A stretch of DNA of 49,049 nucleotides from Erythrobacteraceae bacterium (GTDB taxonomy: Bacteria; Pseudomonadota; Alphaproteobacteria; Sphingomonadales; Sphingomonadaceae): the NCBI GenBank assembly GCA_027487015.1, contig JAIYEK010000264.1, positions 1 through 49,049 on the forward strand. The letters run 5' to 3'. A program made the translations under genes and the position numbers. The notes beneath the pieces are model-generated. The model was not told the DNA's origin, made no database searches, and saw only the letters and a program-made list of their open reading frames with translations. Positions 28,398-38,284 of this stretch are shown piece by piece. Position 1 is the stretch's first letter, and each line of letters starts with the position of its first letter.

Positions 28398-29421
28398 GGC
28401 GATTTCGGGCGGCTCTGGGCCGGGCGGTTCGGGCGCGACATCCTATGATGTCGCCGAGCTGGCCGGAGTATCGCAGTCAGCCGTCAGCCGCGCCTTCCGC
28501 AAAGGCGCTTCCATCGCGCCCAAGACCCGCGAGAAGATCATGCGTGCGGCCAAGCAGCTGGGCTATCAGCCCAATGCCTTCGCGCGCGGGCTGATCACCC
28601 GGCGCACCAATCTGGTGGCGGTGGTGATCTCCAACCTCACCAACCTCTATTACCCCGAAGTGCTGGCCGAACTGACCCAGCGCCTGTCCGCCGTCGGCCA
28701 CCGGGTGCTGTTGTTCAGCCTCGCCTCCGAATCCGAGATTGACGAGATGCTGGGCCTGATCTGGCCCTATCGCGTCGACGGGGCAATCATTGCCGCGCGC
28801 CTGAAGGACGATCAGATCCGTCAGTTCAACGATCGCGGTATCCCGATCATCCTGTACAACCGTGTCGGCGAAGGTGAGCCTGCGGCGAGCGTTGCGTGTG
28901 ATTCCGCAGCCGGGATGCGCGAACTGGTCCGGCACCTCCTTGCCGCCGGGCATCGCCGCATCGGCATCATCGCCGGGCCGCAAGACAGCTATGTCGGCGA
29001 GGAACGGCTCGATTCCGCGCGGCGCCATCTGGGGGCGGCCGGGGTCGAGCCGTTCCTCTATCGCGGCGGCTTCGACTACCATTCAGGCGAGGAAGGCCTG
29101 CGCGCCTTGATGGAAGCCTCTTGCGGCAAGCTTGATGCGGTGATCGCCACCAATGACGCCATGGCGATGGGCGCGATTGACTGCGCGCGCAGCACTTATG
29201 ACCTCGCCATCCCCGACCAGCTGTCGATCGTCGGCTTCGACGGCGTTGGCCCGGCGACCTGGGGCGGATACCAGCTCACCACGATCCGCCAGCCGGTGCG
29301 GCGCATGGCGCAGGCGGCGGTCGATATGCTGATCGAGCGGATCGAGCAGCCGGGGATGATCCCCGAACAGCGGTTGTTTGGCGGCGAGTTTCTGCCCGGC
29401 CGTTCGGCGCGGATGGGATGA
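28375..29421 (+). CDS. LacI family transcriptional regulator
   Basis: [56 protein letters not shown] plus periplasmic-binding-like domain. Overlaps the upstream gene by 23 nt. Confidence 0.95.
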   Translation: MPKKKLSEAISGGSGPGGSGATSYDVAELAGVSQSAVSRAFRKGASIAPKTREKIMRAAKQLGYQPNAFARGLITRRTNLVAVVISNLTNLYYPEVLAELTQRLSAVGHRVLLFSLASESEIDEMLGLIWPYRVDGAIIAARLKDDQIRQFNDRGIPIILYNRVGEGEPAASVACDSAAGMRELVRHLLAAGHRRIGIIAGPQDSYVGEERLDSARRHLGAAGVEPFLYRGGFDYHSGEEGLRALMEASCGKLDAVIATNDAMAMGAIDCARSTYDLAIPDQLSIVGFDGVGPATWGGYQLTTIRQPVRRMAQAAVDMLIERIEQPGMIPEQRLFGGEFLPGRSARMG

Positions 29422-30188
29422 ACGCCGCGCCGCTCCCGCTGCTGATCCCCGGCAATATGTGCGACGCGCGCCTGTGGGATGGGGCAGGCGGCGCGATCCG
29501 CAAGACGCTGGCAGCAGTGACAGGCCGCACGCCCGTGGACGCTGACACCACGATGGACGAGAGCATCGTCGCCATGGCCGCGCGCGCGTTGGCGGCGACC
29601 ACTGGCCGACTATTCCCTATCGGCTTTTCGATGGGGGCGATTGTCGCTGTCGAGATGGCGGTGCAGGCGCCCGGGCGCATCGCAGGCCTAGGCCTTATCG
29701 GCTATAACGCCACCGCCGACTTGCCCGAGCGCGCCGCGTATCGTCCGTTGCAGCAGGGTGAAGTCCGGGCGGGCGGGCTGGAGCGGGTGCTGATCGAGGA
29801 GCTCAAGCCCAATTACCTCGCCGCCGCCAACCGGGGCAAAGCTCCGCTGCTCACGCTGCTGCGCGACATGGGGATGGAGCTGGGTCCGGATGTCTTCGTC
29901 CGCCAGAGCGAGGCGTTACGCCTGCGCGCAGATCGGGTGGAGGCGCTGACTCGGATAACGTGCCCGGTCTTACTGATGGGCGGGAGCGAAGACGCGCTGT
30001 GCCCGCCCGAATGGCATCACCGCTGGCAATCGTTGCTGCCTGATGCCCAGCTTTTCATTGAGCCTGCGGGACACATGGTCCCCCTTGAAGCCCCCTTGGC
30101 CCTCGCCGAAAGGCTCAAGATCTGGCTGACCACGCTGACCAACGAACACAAAGAGGAATGCTTCACGCCATGTCCGACCGCATCCTGA
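29418..30188 (+). CDS. Alpha/beta hydrolase
   Basis: LLIPGNMCDARLW, nucleophile elbow GFSMGA, LLMGGSEDALCPPEWH, EPAGHMVPLEAP. ATGA overlap with lacI. Confidence 0.88.
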   Translation: MNAAPLPLLIPGNMCDARLWDGAGGAIRKTLAAVTGRTPVDADTTMDESIVAMAARALAATTGRLFPIGFSMGAIVAVEMAVQAPGRIAGLGLIGYNATADLPERAAYRPLQQGEVRAGGLERVLIEELKPNYLAAANRGKAPLLTLLRDMGMELGPDVFVRQSEALRLRADRVEALTRITCPVLLMGGSEDALCPPEWHHRWQSLLPDAQLFIEPAGHMVPLEAPLALAERLKIWLTTLTNEHKEECFTPCPTAS

Positions 30189-31324
30189 CCACGCATGTGG
30201 GCTCGCTCCCGCGATCAAAAAACGTCACCGACCTCGTCTTTGCGCAGGAGCGCGGCGAGACTATCGATCAGGCGCAGTTCGATGCAGTGATAGGTGCGGC
30301 TGTCGATGAGACGGTGCGGCTTCAGGTCGATAGCGGCATCGACCTCGTCTCCGACGGGGAAATGTCGAAGATCAGCTACGCGACCTATATCAAGGATCGC
30401 ATCACCGGCTTCGATGGCGACAGCCCGCGCACACCGCCTGCCGACCTCGAGATGTTCCCGAGCTTCCTGGAGCGGCAGGCCAAGGGCGGCGGCACCCCGA
30501 CCTATCGGCGGCCCAAGTGCGTGGGGGCGATCTCGGTGAAGTCGATGGCGCCGCTCGAGGCCGATCTTGCTCACATGAAAGCAGCGATGGCGCGGCATGC
30601 CCCCGCTGGCGGCTTCATGAACAGCGCCTCACCCGGCGTGATCGCGCTGTTCCAACCCAACGAACATTACCCGACGCAGGATGCCTATCTGGAGGCCCTG
30701 GCGGAGGGGATGAGGCCCGAATACGAGGCGATTGTCGCGGCCGGGCTGATCTTGCAGCTCGACAGCCCCGATCTCGGGCTGGGCCGCCACATGATGTACA
30801 AGGACCGAAGCGACGAGGACTATCTCAACCTCATCGGTGGGCATGTGGAAGCGCTCAACCACGCCCTGCGCAACATCCCGGCAGACCGCGTGCGGATGCA
30901 TGTGTGCTGGGGCAATTATGAAGGGCCGCATTGCTGCGACGTCGAGATGGGCGTGATTTTGCCGACGCTGATGGCGGCAAAACCGGCAGGCCTGCTGTTC
31001 GAGACCAGCAATCCGCGCCATCAGGCCGACTGGACCTATTTCGCCGAGATGACTGCGATCATACCTGAGGACAAGATCCTGATCCCGGGTGTGATCGACA
31101 GCACCACGAATTTCATCGAGCACCCGCGTGTGGTTGCCGAACGCATCGAGCGCTACGCGAACATCATCGGGCGCGAGCGGGTGATCGCCGGCACCGACTG
31201 CGGCTTTTCGACCTTCGCGGGCTTCGGTGTGGTCGATCCCAACATCGTATGGGCCAAGCTCAAGACCCTCAGCGAGGGCGCCGCACTGGCCAGCGAGCGC
31301 TTGTGGCGCGGGGAGGCGGCATAA
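30170..31324 (+). CDS. Cobalamin-independent methionine synthase II-like (MetE C-terminal-like) protein
   Basis: MSDRILTTHVGSLPRSKNVTDLVF...VDSGIDLVSDGEMSKISYATYIKDRI...HVCWGNYEGPHCCDVEMG...LIPGVIDSTTNFIEHPRVVAERI...AGTDCGFSTFAG. About 385 aa, no N-terminal half. Confidence 0.88.
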   Translation: MSDRILTTHVGSLPRSKNVTDLVFAQERGETIDQAQFDAVIGAAVDETVRLQVDSGIDLVSDGEMSKISYATYIKDRITGFDGDSPRTPPADLEMFPSFLERQAKGGGTPTYRRPKCVGAISVKSMAPLEADLAHMKAAMARHAPAGGFMNSASPGVIALFQPNEHYPTQDAYLEALAEGMRPEYEAIVAAGLILQLDSPDLGLGRHMMYKDRSDEDYLNLIGGHVEALNHALRNIPADRVRMHVCWGNYEGPHCCDVEMGVILPTLMAAKPAGLLFETSNPRHQADWTYFAEMTAIIPEDKILIPGVIDSTTNFIEHPRVVAERIERYANIIGRERVIAGTDCGFSTFAGFGVVDPNIVWAKLKTLSEGAALASERLWRGEAA

Positions 31325-31326
31325 GC

Positions 31327-32106
31327 ATGAGCCATCTCAAATCATGTCTCGCCAGCGGCGCGCCTCTGCTTGGCACCTTCGTCAAGACCCCGCACCCGCA
31401 TATCGTTGAGGTGCTGGCGATGGCCGGGCTCGATTGCCTGTGTCTCGATGCCGAACATGCTCCATTTGACCGGCGCGATCTCGACGCCTGTATCCTCGCT
31501 GCGCGCGCGGGGCGAATGCCGGTGCTGGTGCGCCCGGCCTCATCGTCGGCCCATGAAATCCTGAACGCGCTCGATTGCGGCGCTGATGGCGTGCTGGTGC
31601 CGCATGTCCGCTCGGCGGAGGAGGCGGCGGCGGTTGCGGCCAGCGCCCACTACGGCCCCGGCGGCGGCTATGCGCGGCGTGGTTATGCCGGGTCGAGCCG
31701 CTCGGCAGGCTATGGTCTGCGCGCGATCCCCGATCACCTGGCCGCGAGCGCCGCCCACACCGTGGTCATCGCCCAGATCGAAGACCTCGAAGCGCTGGAC
31801 GCCATCGAAGCGATCGCCGCTGTCCCGGGCATCGACGCGCTGTTCATTGGGCGGATCGACCTCACCATTGCCCTCGGCTGTACCTCGCCCGACGATCCCG
31901 CAGTGATCGAGGCGGTGGAACACATCCTTGCCGCCTGCCGCGATGCAGGGCGGGCCTGCGGCATGTTCACGCCCCGGGCCGCCGATGTGCCGATGTGGCG
32001 CGAGAAGGGCGCGAGCTTCTTCCTGCTAGGATCGGACCATGCTTTCTTGCGCGAAGGCGCTGCCAGCCTCGCTCGCGCGGCAGGCCTTGTCGGCGCATCA
32101 TCGTGA
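31327..32106 (+). CDS. HpcH/HpaI aldolase/citrate lyase family protein
   Basis: GTFVKTPHPHIVEVLAMAGLDCLCLDAEHAPFD...VLVRPASSSAHEILNALDCGADGVLVPHVRSAEEA...VIAQIEDLEALDAI...DALFIGRIDLTIALG. Confidence 0.92.
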   Translation: MSHLKSCLASGAPLLGTFVKTPHPHIVEVLAMAGLDCLCLDAEHAPFDRRDLDACILAARAGRMPVLVRPASSSAHEILNALDCGADGVLVPHVRSAEEAAAVAASAHYGPGGGYARRGYAGSSRSAGYGLRAIPDHLAASAAHTVVIAQIEDLEALDAIEAIAAVPGIDALFIGRIDLTIALGCTSPDDPAVIEAVEHILAACRDAGRACGMFTPRAADVPMWREKGASFFLLGSDHAFLREGAASLARAAGLVGASS

Positions 32107-33359
32107 CAGCCGGGGCCACTCTGCAACGCGCCGAAGACATCAGCCAATCGCGCCGGATCGCCGCGCTCGTATTTCTGCTGATCGGCTATTTCTTCTACGC
32201 CTGGTCGTGGAACACCGTCGATATCCTGCGGCCCTATATCAAGGACGATCTGGGCCTGACGCTGACCGAGTCGGGATCGCTCTATACGATGCAGGCGATC
32301 GGAGCGATCATCGGCGCAGTGGTCATGGGGCAGGTCGCCGACGTCATCGGGCGGCGCAACGCGCTGGTTATTGCCATGATCGGCTATGGATCAATGCTAT
32401 TGTCCGGGCTGATCGTGGCCGATTTTGCCGCGCTGGTGGGGCAGCGGGTGCTGATGGGCTTCTTCATGGGGGCGATGTACCCGATTGCAGTCGGCATCTA
32501 CTCGGGTCTGTTCCCGGCAAGCAAACGCGGACTGATCGCGGGCTTTGTGCTGGGGACTTACAATATCGCGGTTTCGGCGCTGGGGTTCCTTTCGGCCGCC
32601 GCCTTCCGCGCAGGCGCCGACTGGAAGGTGCTGCTGTGGGCGGGCGCGGTGCCGGTGGTGCTGGCGCTGTTCGCCTTTCTGGTCGTACCGGACGATCGCA
32701 AGCTGGTGCCTTTCGGCGGGCCGCTGGGCGGTAGCACGACTGCCGCCTCCAAGCTGCCCATCGCCGAGCTGTTCCGCCCCGGCGTCGCCCGCCAGACGCT
32801 GCTGCTCGCCACCATGTCCGGCCTCAATTTCTTCGCCTACCAGGCCTTCACCGGCTGGGCGAGCACCTACCTCAAGACCGAGCGCGGCATTCCCGACACC
32901 GTGATTGGCGATGTGCTGGGCTGGCAGTTTATCGGCGCTGCGCTGGGCGGGTTGATCTGGGGCTGGATCAGCGACCGGCTGGGACGGCGCAGCGGCGCGG
33001 CTGGGTTTGTGATCGCGGCGGCCATCATCCCGGTCTACCTGTTCGTGCCGCTGCCGCTCGGCCTGCTCGAAGCGCTCGGCTTTGCCTATGGCGTGATGCT
33101 CAGTGCCTCGGCGATCTGGGGGCCGTGGCTGTCAGAGCTTTACCCGCCGCACCTGCGTTCCACCGCAGCCTCGATCTACAACTGGGGCCGCGTCATCAGC
33201 ATGACCGCGCCGCTGATCACTGCCCCGCTGGCCGAGGCCGTGGGGCTCGGCCCAGTAATGTCGCTCGCCTCGGTCAGCTTCCTGCTGGCCGCGTGGATAT
33301 GGTTTGTCCTTCCGGAAACCGCAGGGCGACCATCGGGTGATGGCAAGGCGCCTGCGTGA
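32103..33359 (+). CDS. MFS transporter
   Basis: GTG start overlapping the aldolase stop (GTGA); 12-TM-like pattern with GQVADVIGRRNALV and GWISDRLGRRSGA loops. Confidence 0.9.
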   Translation: MTAGATLQRAEDISQSRRIAALVFLLIGYFFYAWSWNTVDILRPYIKDDLGLTLTESGSLYTMQAIGAIIGAVVMGQVADVIGRRNALVIAMIGYGSMLLSGLIVADFAALVGQRVLMGFFMGAMYPIAVGIYSGLFPASKRGLIAGFVLGTYNIAVSALGFLSAAAFRAGADWKVLLWAGAVPVVLALFAFLVVPDDRKLVPFGGPLGGSTTAASKLPIAELFRPGVARQTLLLATMSGLNFFAYQAFTGWASTYLKTERGIPDTVIGDVLGWQFIGAALGGLIWGWISDRLGRRSGAAGFVIAAAIIPVYLFVPLPLGLLEALGFAYGVMLSASAIWGPWLSELYPPHLRSTAASIYNWGRVISMTAPLITAPLAEAVGLGPVMSLASVSFLLAAWIWFVLPETAGRPSGDGKAPA

Positions 33360-33810
33360 CTTTCCACCCGCAACGGCACATATGCGCTCGAGATGATTGC
33401 CGTCAAGCCGGAGCGCACCTGCTAAGGGATGCCACCGTGCCTCAGCGCAATCGAGCCCGAAGCTTCTGCCAAAGAAGCGCAGCCTGACAGACACGAAATT
33501 GCCGCGATTGGGTAAAACCCGCCCTCAAGGAACTGGCCCAACTTTTGTCACTCTGCGATACCACTGAGACAAATGCATATTGTCTGCTTCCGCCGAGAGT
33601 AGACATTCCGTGCAACGTTTTGAACGACAGAAATGTCCCAGTTTCGGTCAATTGCTGGCGATTAGCCGCTCCGTCCGCATTCAGATGATTTGCCGACATG
33701 CCCACGATGACCGATCAAGTGGCGCGCTGCGTTCACCACCCTGGGCGGAGAAGGCCCTACCCTGCCCTGCTGTTAGGCTGCCGAAACCTCGACAGATACG
33801 CAGCGGTACA

Positions 33811-33867
33811 TTGGGGGTATCGAGCGTCAATTCAGCCTTACGGCGATACCCCCAAAATACCCCCAAG
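33811..33867. repeat. 12-bp perfect inverted repeat plus extra direct copy of a TACCCCCA motif
   Basis: TTGGGGGTATCG (33811-33822), 21-nt spacer, CGATACCCCCAA (33844-33855), immediately followed by AATACCCCCAAG. Confidence 0.8.
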
Positions 33868-34031
33868 CCGTCGAAACGGGATGAGTCTAGTGATCGTAGG
33901 CCGTTAACCCGCGCGGGTCAAAATCGTGCGAATTCAGCGATTAAGCAGCTGCATCTAAAGCGGAAACTCGATACCGTTCGAGTCCCACATTCATGACTTT
34001 TTATCTTTTATTTTCAGTTACTTACTGAGCT

Positions 34032-34305
34032 TGGTAGCGGAGGAGGGATCAGAAAAATCGCTCTAACACCAAGGAAAATCAGCGGTTTTCTTGTGCTCGT
34101 CACCCGAATACCCCCACTGGTACCCCCACGAAAGTCTTGTGCACAGGCTGAAAGTATTGACCCTTCAGAAGGCGCATTTTGCGGATCATCGCGAGGTGAT
34201 GTTTGCTTCTCAAGTCCTGATTAATGGTCTCTCGGCCCAGCTGGGCGTTCACCTGCATTTTTGCCGACTTTGCACTGCAATTCGGGTCCGAACAGAGGAG
34301 CTCAT
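34032..34305. repeat. Imperfect direct repeat copy B (island boundary)
   Basis: tggtagcggaggagggatcagaaaaatcgc...cacccgaatacccccactggtacccccac...gaaggcgcattttgcgg...acctgcatttttgccgactttgcactgca; same orientation as copy A, offset about 15.88 kb. Confidence 0.85.
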
Positions 34306-34509
34306 TCACGATAACCGGCGGAAGCGCAAAATTGCCCTGCGAGCCGCCATTCCGTTTCTGGGATCAATCATGTCCGTCGCCCGTCACTGCTACATATTGA
34401 AGAGAAGCGCAGGGAGCATCTATATTGCTTGCCAGGGGAAGATATCGGTACAGCTTGACCATCCAAAAATTGACGCGATCTCGCAGGGTAAGGTAGAAAG
34501 ACCGCAACC

Positions 34510-35466
34510 TTACCACATGGCATCGCCTCTACGCTGACGTCTCTTCAGAAACTTTATGAGCAATTTTGGTTCATCGGTCTGGATCATGTTCACGCCAAGG
34601 TCGAGCAACAGGCCCCAGGTTTTTTCAGGAGCAGCAATGGCGGCAGCATCAATAATCCCGGCTGCGTGGTGAGGAGCAAGCGTATTGACCCAAACGCGCG
34701 CCCGTTGCGCCTTGATGATCGGCGAGCCTGACCGTAGGTAGCCAAAATCGTCGAAGATCAGTTCATAGGCTATGGGCGGGTTGCGCGCTTGCACCTTCAC
34801 CAAATCCGCTGCGCTGCCTGAGGCTTGCATCAAGATCGGCATGGCAAAAACGCGGTCGAATGGCTTGATCGATGCAAGCGGATCATCATCCCCGGTAACG
34901 GTCCGCTTCATGATTATATGGTCGGTGGTCCCCGTCTTCTCGAGGATCGCGAAAGCATCGTCATAAACATCCGCCTTCGCATCGAGATTGACGAGGATCC
35001 GGCCACGCACGGCTTGCATGGCTTCCTCAAACGTCGGGATTCGCTCGCTGGTCAGCGCAGCAGACGCGCCGCCATCGCCAGCCCGGAGCCGCAGGCCGCG
35101 AATCTCTGCAAAGGTGAGACCCGCGACATTGCCGCTCCCGTTGGTCGTGCGATCCACGGTGTCGTCGTGCATCAGGACCAGCACCCCGTCGCGCGTGCGC
35201 CTGACATCGAGTTCCACCATGTCGGCGCCGATGGCGAGGCAGGCGTCAATCGCGGACAGGGAATTCTCCGGCGCACCATCTCGCCAGCAGGCGCGGTGCG
35301 CGACGACCATCACGTAATCGCTATCGGCCCGGCGGAGTTCTGCTCGGGCAAGCGCCAGCGCCGGGCTCGGCGAAGGCGCAGCCGGGCGCTGCGCCAGAGG
35401 CGGCGGCGGCGCACAGGCTGCGGACATGGTGGCAAGGCATGCTGCCAGCAGGATTGAGAATCTCAT
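34510..35466 (-). CDS. Glycerophosphodiester phosphodiesterase family lipoprotein
   Basis: Lipobox-like MSAACAPP; VVAHRACWRDGAPENSLSAIDACLAIGADMVELDVRRTRDGVLVLMHDDTVDRTTNGSG: GDPD catalytic motifs. Confidence 0.9.
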   Translation of the reverse strand: MRFSILLAACLATMSAACAPPPPLAQRPAAPSPSPALALARAELRRADSDYVMVVAHRACWRDGAPENSLSAIDACLAIGADMVELDVRRTRDGVLVLMHDDTVDRTTNGSGNVAGLTFAEIRGLRLRAGDGGASAALTSERIPTFEEAMQAVRGRILVNLDAKADVYDDAFAILEKTGTTDHIIMKRTVTGDDDPLASIKPFDRVFAMPILMQASGSAADLVKVQARNPPIAYELIFDDFGYLRSGSPIIKAQRARVWVNTLAPHHAAGIIDAAAIAAPEKTWGLLLDLGVNMIQTDEPKLLIKFLKRRQRRGDAMW

Positions 35467-35544
35467 GGTGGCGTTCCTCACGCTATTGTCGCCAAGCTCG
35501 GCTCTGCACAGCGCAACCAGCACCGTACAGAGCCAAGGATCGCA

Positions 35545-38175
35545 TCAGAACTTGAACTGGGCCCCGACAAACACGAACCGGCCCGACTGGAACGCTCCGA
35601 TCGGCCGGTCCTGAGTGGTGCCGAACCGGCTCACCACCTGATCGGTCAGATTGAGCGCATCCAGCGTCAGCTCCAGCCGCTCTGTCAGCTTGTAGGCCAG
35701 CGAGACATCCAGCTGGCCGTAATTATCGATGAACAGCGAGGACTGGTTATCCCCGCGGCGGTTTTCGAGGTAGGCCTCGCGCCAGGCATAGGCGATCCGG
35801 GCGTCGAATTTGCCGTTTTCATAATAGCCCACCAGGTTGAACGAATGGCGCGACGAGCCCAGGAACGGGGCATCGAACTGCTCCCCGTTATAGGTGAAGG
35901 CGACATTGGAATCGGCGTAGGTGTAGTTGGCGATCACGCCAAAACCATCGACCGGCAGGAAGGTGAGCGGCTGCTGATAGCTGATCTCGACCCCGGTGAT
36001 CTTGGCGCCCTGACCGTTGATCGGCAGGCTGACCGAAAAGGGGCGCTGCGACACGTCGGTCCCATCATCGCGGAACACCGGCCCGCCGAAATTGATCACC
36101 CGCTGTTCGCTGGTGGTGGTGATGAAGCTTTCCACATCCTTGTGAAAGAATGTGGCGGCAAGGATCGCGTCCTTGGCGAAGTACCATTCGACTCCGAAAT
36201 CGATCTGGTTGACCCGGAAAGGATCAAGCTCGGGGTTGCCCTGGGTCGCCCGCAGGGAACCGATATCGACGCTGGAAAGGCCCGGCGAAAGCTGGGAAAT
36301 CGTCGGCCGGGTGATCGCACGCGATGCGGCGAGACGCAGAAGCAGGGTGTCGCTCAGCTCCCACGCCAGATTGAGGCTGGGCAGGACATCGGTATATTCA
36401 CGCTCGAACGACAGCGGGCGCGGCTGGCCGCCGATCACAGCGAAGCCTTGCGAGCCCTGCTTGGTCTGCACCACCCGCACCCCGATATTGCCGCGCAGCG
36501 GCGCACCGGCAAGGCCAGTGTCAAGATCGGCTTGAACATAGCCTGCCAGCGTCTCTTCGGTGACCCCGAAAGAGGTGGGGAAACTGCGTGCCGGAACAAA
36601 GTCTTGCGGCACCACGCGCTGCACGCGGTCCCAGGTCGAACGCTCGATCACCAGCCACTGGCTCGGCACGCCGGCCGGCGCATTGCCGCCGAACAGGCCG
36701 AAATTGAGCGAAGCGATCTCGGCCATGCTGGGCGCGGGGTTGGCGGCGCTGGGGTTGACGCGCTGGTCAAACGACACCCGATCAAACACCCGGTCGGCAT
36801 AGCGCGCGCCGAACTTCAGATCGGAAATGGGCCCCAGATCAGCGGCATAGCTGAAATCCAGCTGCGCGCTGGTTTCTTCATCCGTGATGAGGTCGCGCAA
36901 GTAGCGCAGCTGATTGAAGCGATAATCGGCCGCGTTGGTGAACGAGAAGCTGTCGCTTTGCAGCGTTGGCACCGTGATGCCGCGATATTCGGTGAAGCCG
37001 AAAGAGGCATTGCCGCGGAAATCGTACAGCACGCGGAACAGATCGGCGAATTGTTCGGCCTGTGACCGCCCAACGCGCAAGGTTACGTTGAAGCGATCCG
37101 AGACGTCCCACTCGGCTTCGAAATTGGCAGTGAACAGCTGGTCTTCGAGCAGATCGAACACGTTTTCCGAACGGGTCTGCACGTTCGAATAGCTGCCCGC
37201 CACAATCCGCGGAATGCCGCCGATGCCGGGCACCGAGGTGACGTTGATCGGGCTCGGCGTCTCATCGAAGAACAACACGTCGATGGTATAGCGGCGGCGC
37301 GATTCGTCGAACTTGGCATAGGCCAGGTCGAGGTTGAAATTGAGCGTTTCGCTGGCGCGCCATTGGAAGGCGGCGTTCAGCCCGAGCCTTTCGCGATCGC
37401 GGAATTCGTTGATCGAACGCGGTAGGAACGGCGCCTCGACCGGGGCGAGCGTGCCGCGGTTGAAGCGCAGGCGCTGCCAGAAAATGATCTCGGCCGCATC
37501 CTGGCGCAGCGTGTAGTCCGAATAGGCGGCGCTAAACAATGCGCCGAAGCTGTCGCCCCAGGTCTTGGACACCAGGAAAGAACCGCGCGGCTGCCATTCT
37601 TCGACCAGCGAATTGTTCTGCGCCTGGATCGAGCCCCCGAGCACGAAGCCCTCCTGATCGAATGGGCGGCGGGTGCGGATATCAACCGTGGCGGCAAGGC
37701 CGCCTTCGGTCAGCGAGGCATAAGGCGATTTCGTCAGCGTCACGCTCTGGACGATTTCGGAGGCGAAGATGTCGAGCTCGACATCCCGCCCGCCTGCTGC
37801 CGTCACCGTCTGGCCGTTGAGGCGGATCTGCGTGAATTCCGGTGCCAGCGAGCGCACGGTGACATTGCGGCCCTCGCCCATCTGCCGCTCGATCGCCACG
37901 CCGGGCAGGCGCTGCAACCCTTCGGTGATGTTGAGATCGGGGAACTTGGCGATATCCTCGGCCACCAGCGTATCGACAAAGGCATTGGCAAGGCGCTTCT
38001 GGTTGAGCGCCTCGGCAAGGCTCGCGCGGATGCCGGTGACGAGGATTTCCTCTTCGGCGGCCGGTTCTTCGGCGGACTTGGCTGCAGGTTCGGTCTGGGC
38101 ATAGGCCGGGGCTGACAGCAAGGCCGCCGCCGACGTCGCCAGCAACAGCCGGCATTTCCATGGAGTGCAGATCAT
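35545..38175 (-). CDS. TonB-dependent receptor (TonB-Xanth-Caul-type)
   Basis: ANAFVDTLVAEDIAKFPDLNITEGLQRLPGVAIERQMGEGRNVTVRSLAPEFTQIRLNGQTV; 876 aa, C-terminal FVFVGAQFKF. Confidence 0.94.
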   Translation of the reverse strand: MICTPWKCRLLLATSAAALLSAPAYAQTEPAAKSAEEPAAEEEILVTGIRASLAEALNQKRLANAFVDTLVAEDIAKFPDLNITEGLQRLPGVAIERQMGEGRNVTVRSLAPEFTQIRLNGQTVTAAGGRDVELDIFASEIVQSVTLTKSPYASLTEGGLAATVDIRTRRPFDQEGFVLGGSIQAQNNSLVEEWQPRGSFLVSKTWGDSFGALFSAAYSDYTLRQDAAEIIFWQRLRFNRGTLAPVEAPFLPRSINEFRDRERLGLNAAFQWRASETLNFNLDLAYAKFDESRRRYTIDVLFFDETPSPINVTSVPGIGGIPRIVAGSYSNVQTRSENVFDLLEDQLFTANFEAEWDVSDRFNVTLRVGRSQAEQFADLFRVLYDFRGNASFGFTEYRGITVPTLQSDSFSFTNAADYRFNQLRYLRDLITDEETSAQLDFSYAADLGPISDLKFGARYADRVFDRVSFDQRVNPSAANPAPSMAEIASLNFGLFGGNAPAGVPSQWLVIERSTWDRVQRVVPQDFVPARSFPTSFGVTEETLAGYVQADLDTGLAGAPLRGNIGVRVVQTKQGSQGFAVIGGQPRPLSFEREYTDVLPSLNLAWELSDTLLLRLAASRAITRPTISQLSPGLSSVDIGSLRATQGNPELDPFRVNQIDFGVEWYFAKDAILAATFFHKDVESFITTTSEQRVINFGGPVFRDDGTDVSQRPFSVSLPINGQGAKITGVEISYQQPLTFLPVDGFGVIANYTYADSNVAFTYNGEQFDAPFLGSSRHSFNLVGYYENGKFDARIAYAWREAYLENRRGDNQSSLFIDNYGQLDVSLAYKLTERLELTLDALNLTDQVVSRFGTTQDRPIGAFQSGRFVFVGAQFKF

Positions 38176-38252
38176 TTTGGGTCCCCCTGTGTGGATGCGC
38201 AGCGAGCACCGGGCTCGCGATCGGGGACCGCGCTAGGCAGGCTATAAGACAG

Positions 38253-38278
38253 ATTTATTTACTTAAATGAAAATAAAT
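38253..38278. promoter_or_regulatory. AT-rich inverted repeat in TonB receptor promoter (putative ROK operator)
   Basis: ATTTATTT-acttaaatga-AAATAAAT upstream of the receptor at 38175. Confidence 0.45.
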
Positions 38279-38284
38279 AGGCGC

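Noticed and set aside
33979-33988. GTTCGAGTCC T-loop-like string suggesting a tRNA
   Set aside because: No acceptor, D-arm or anticodon stem could be assembled around it; not a tRNA gene.
34091-34537. 148-aa plus ORF overlapping boundary repeat B
   Set aside because: Repeat copy A does not keep the same reading frame open, composition is non-coding-like and no domain is seen.
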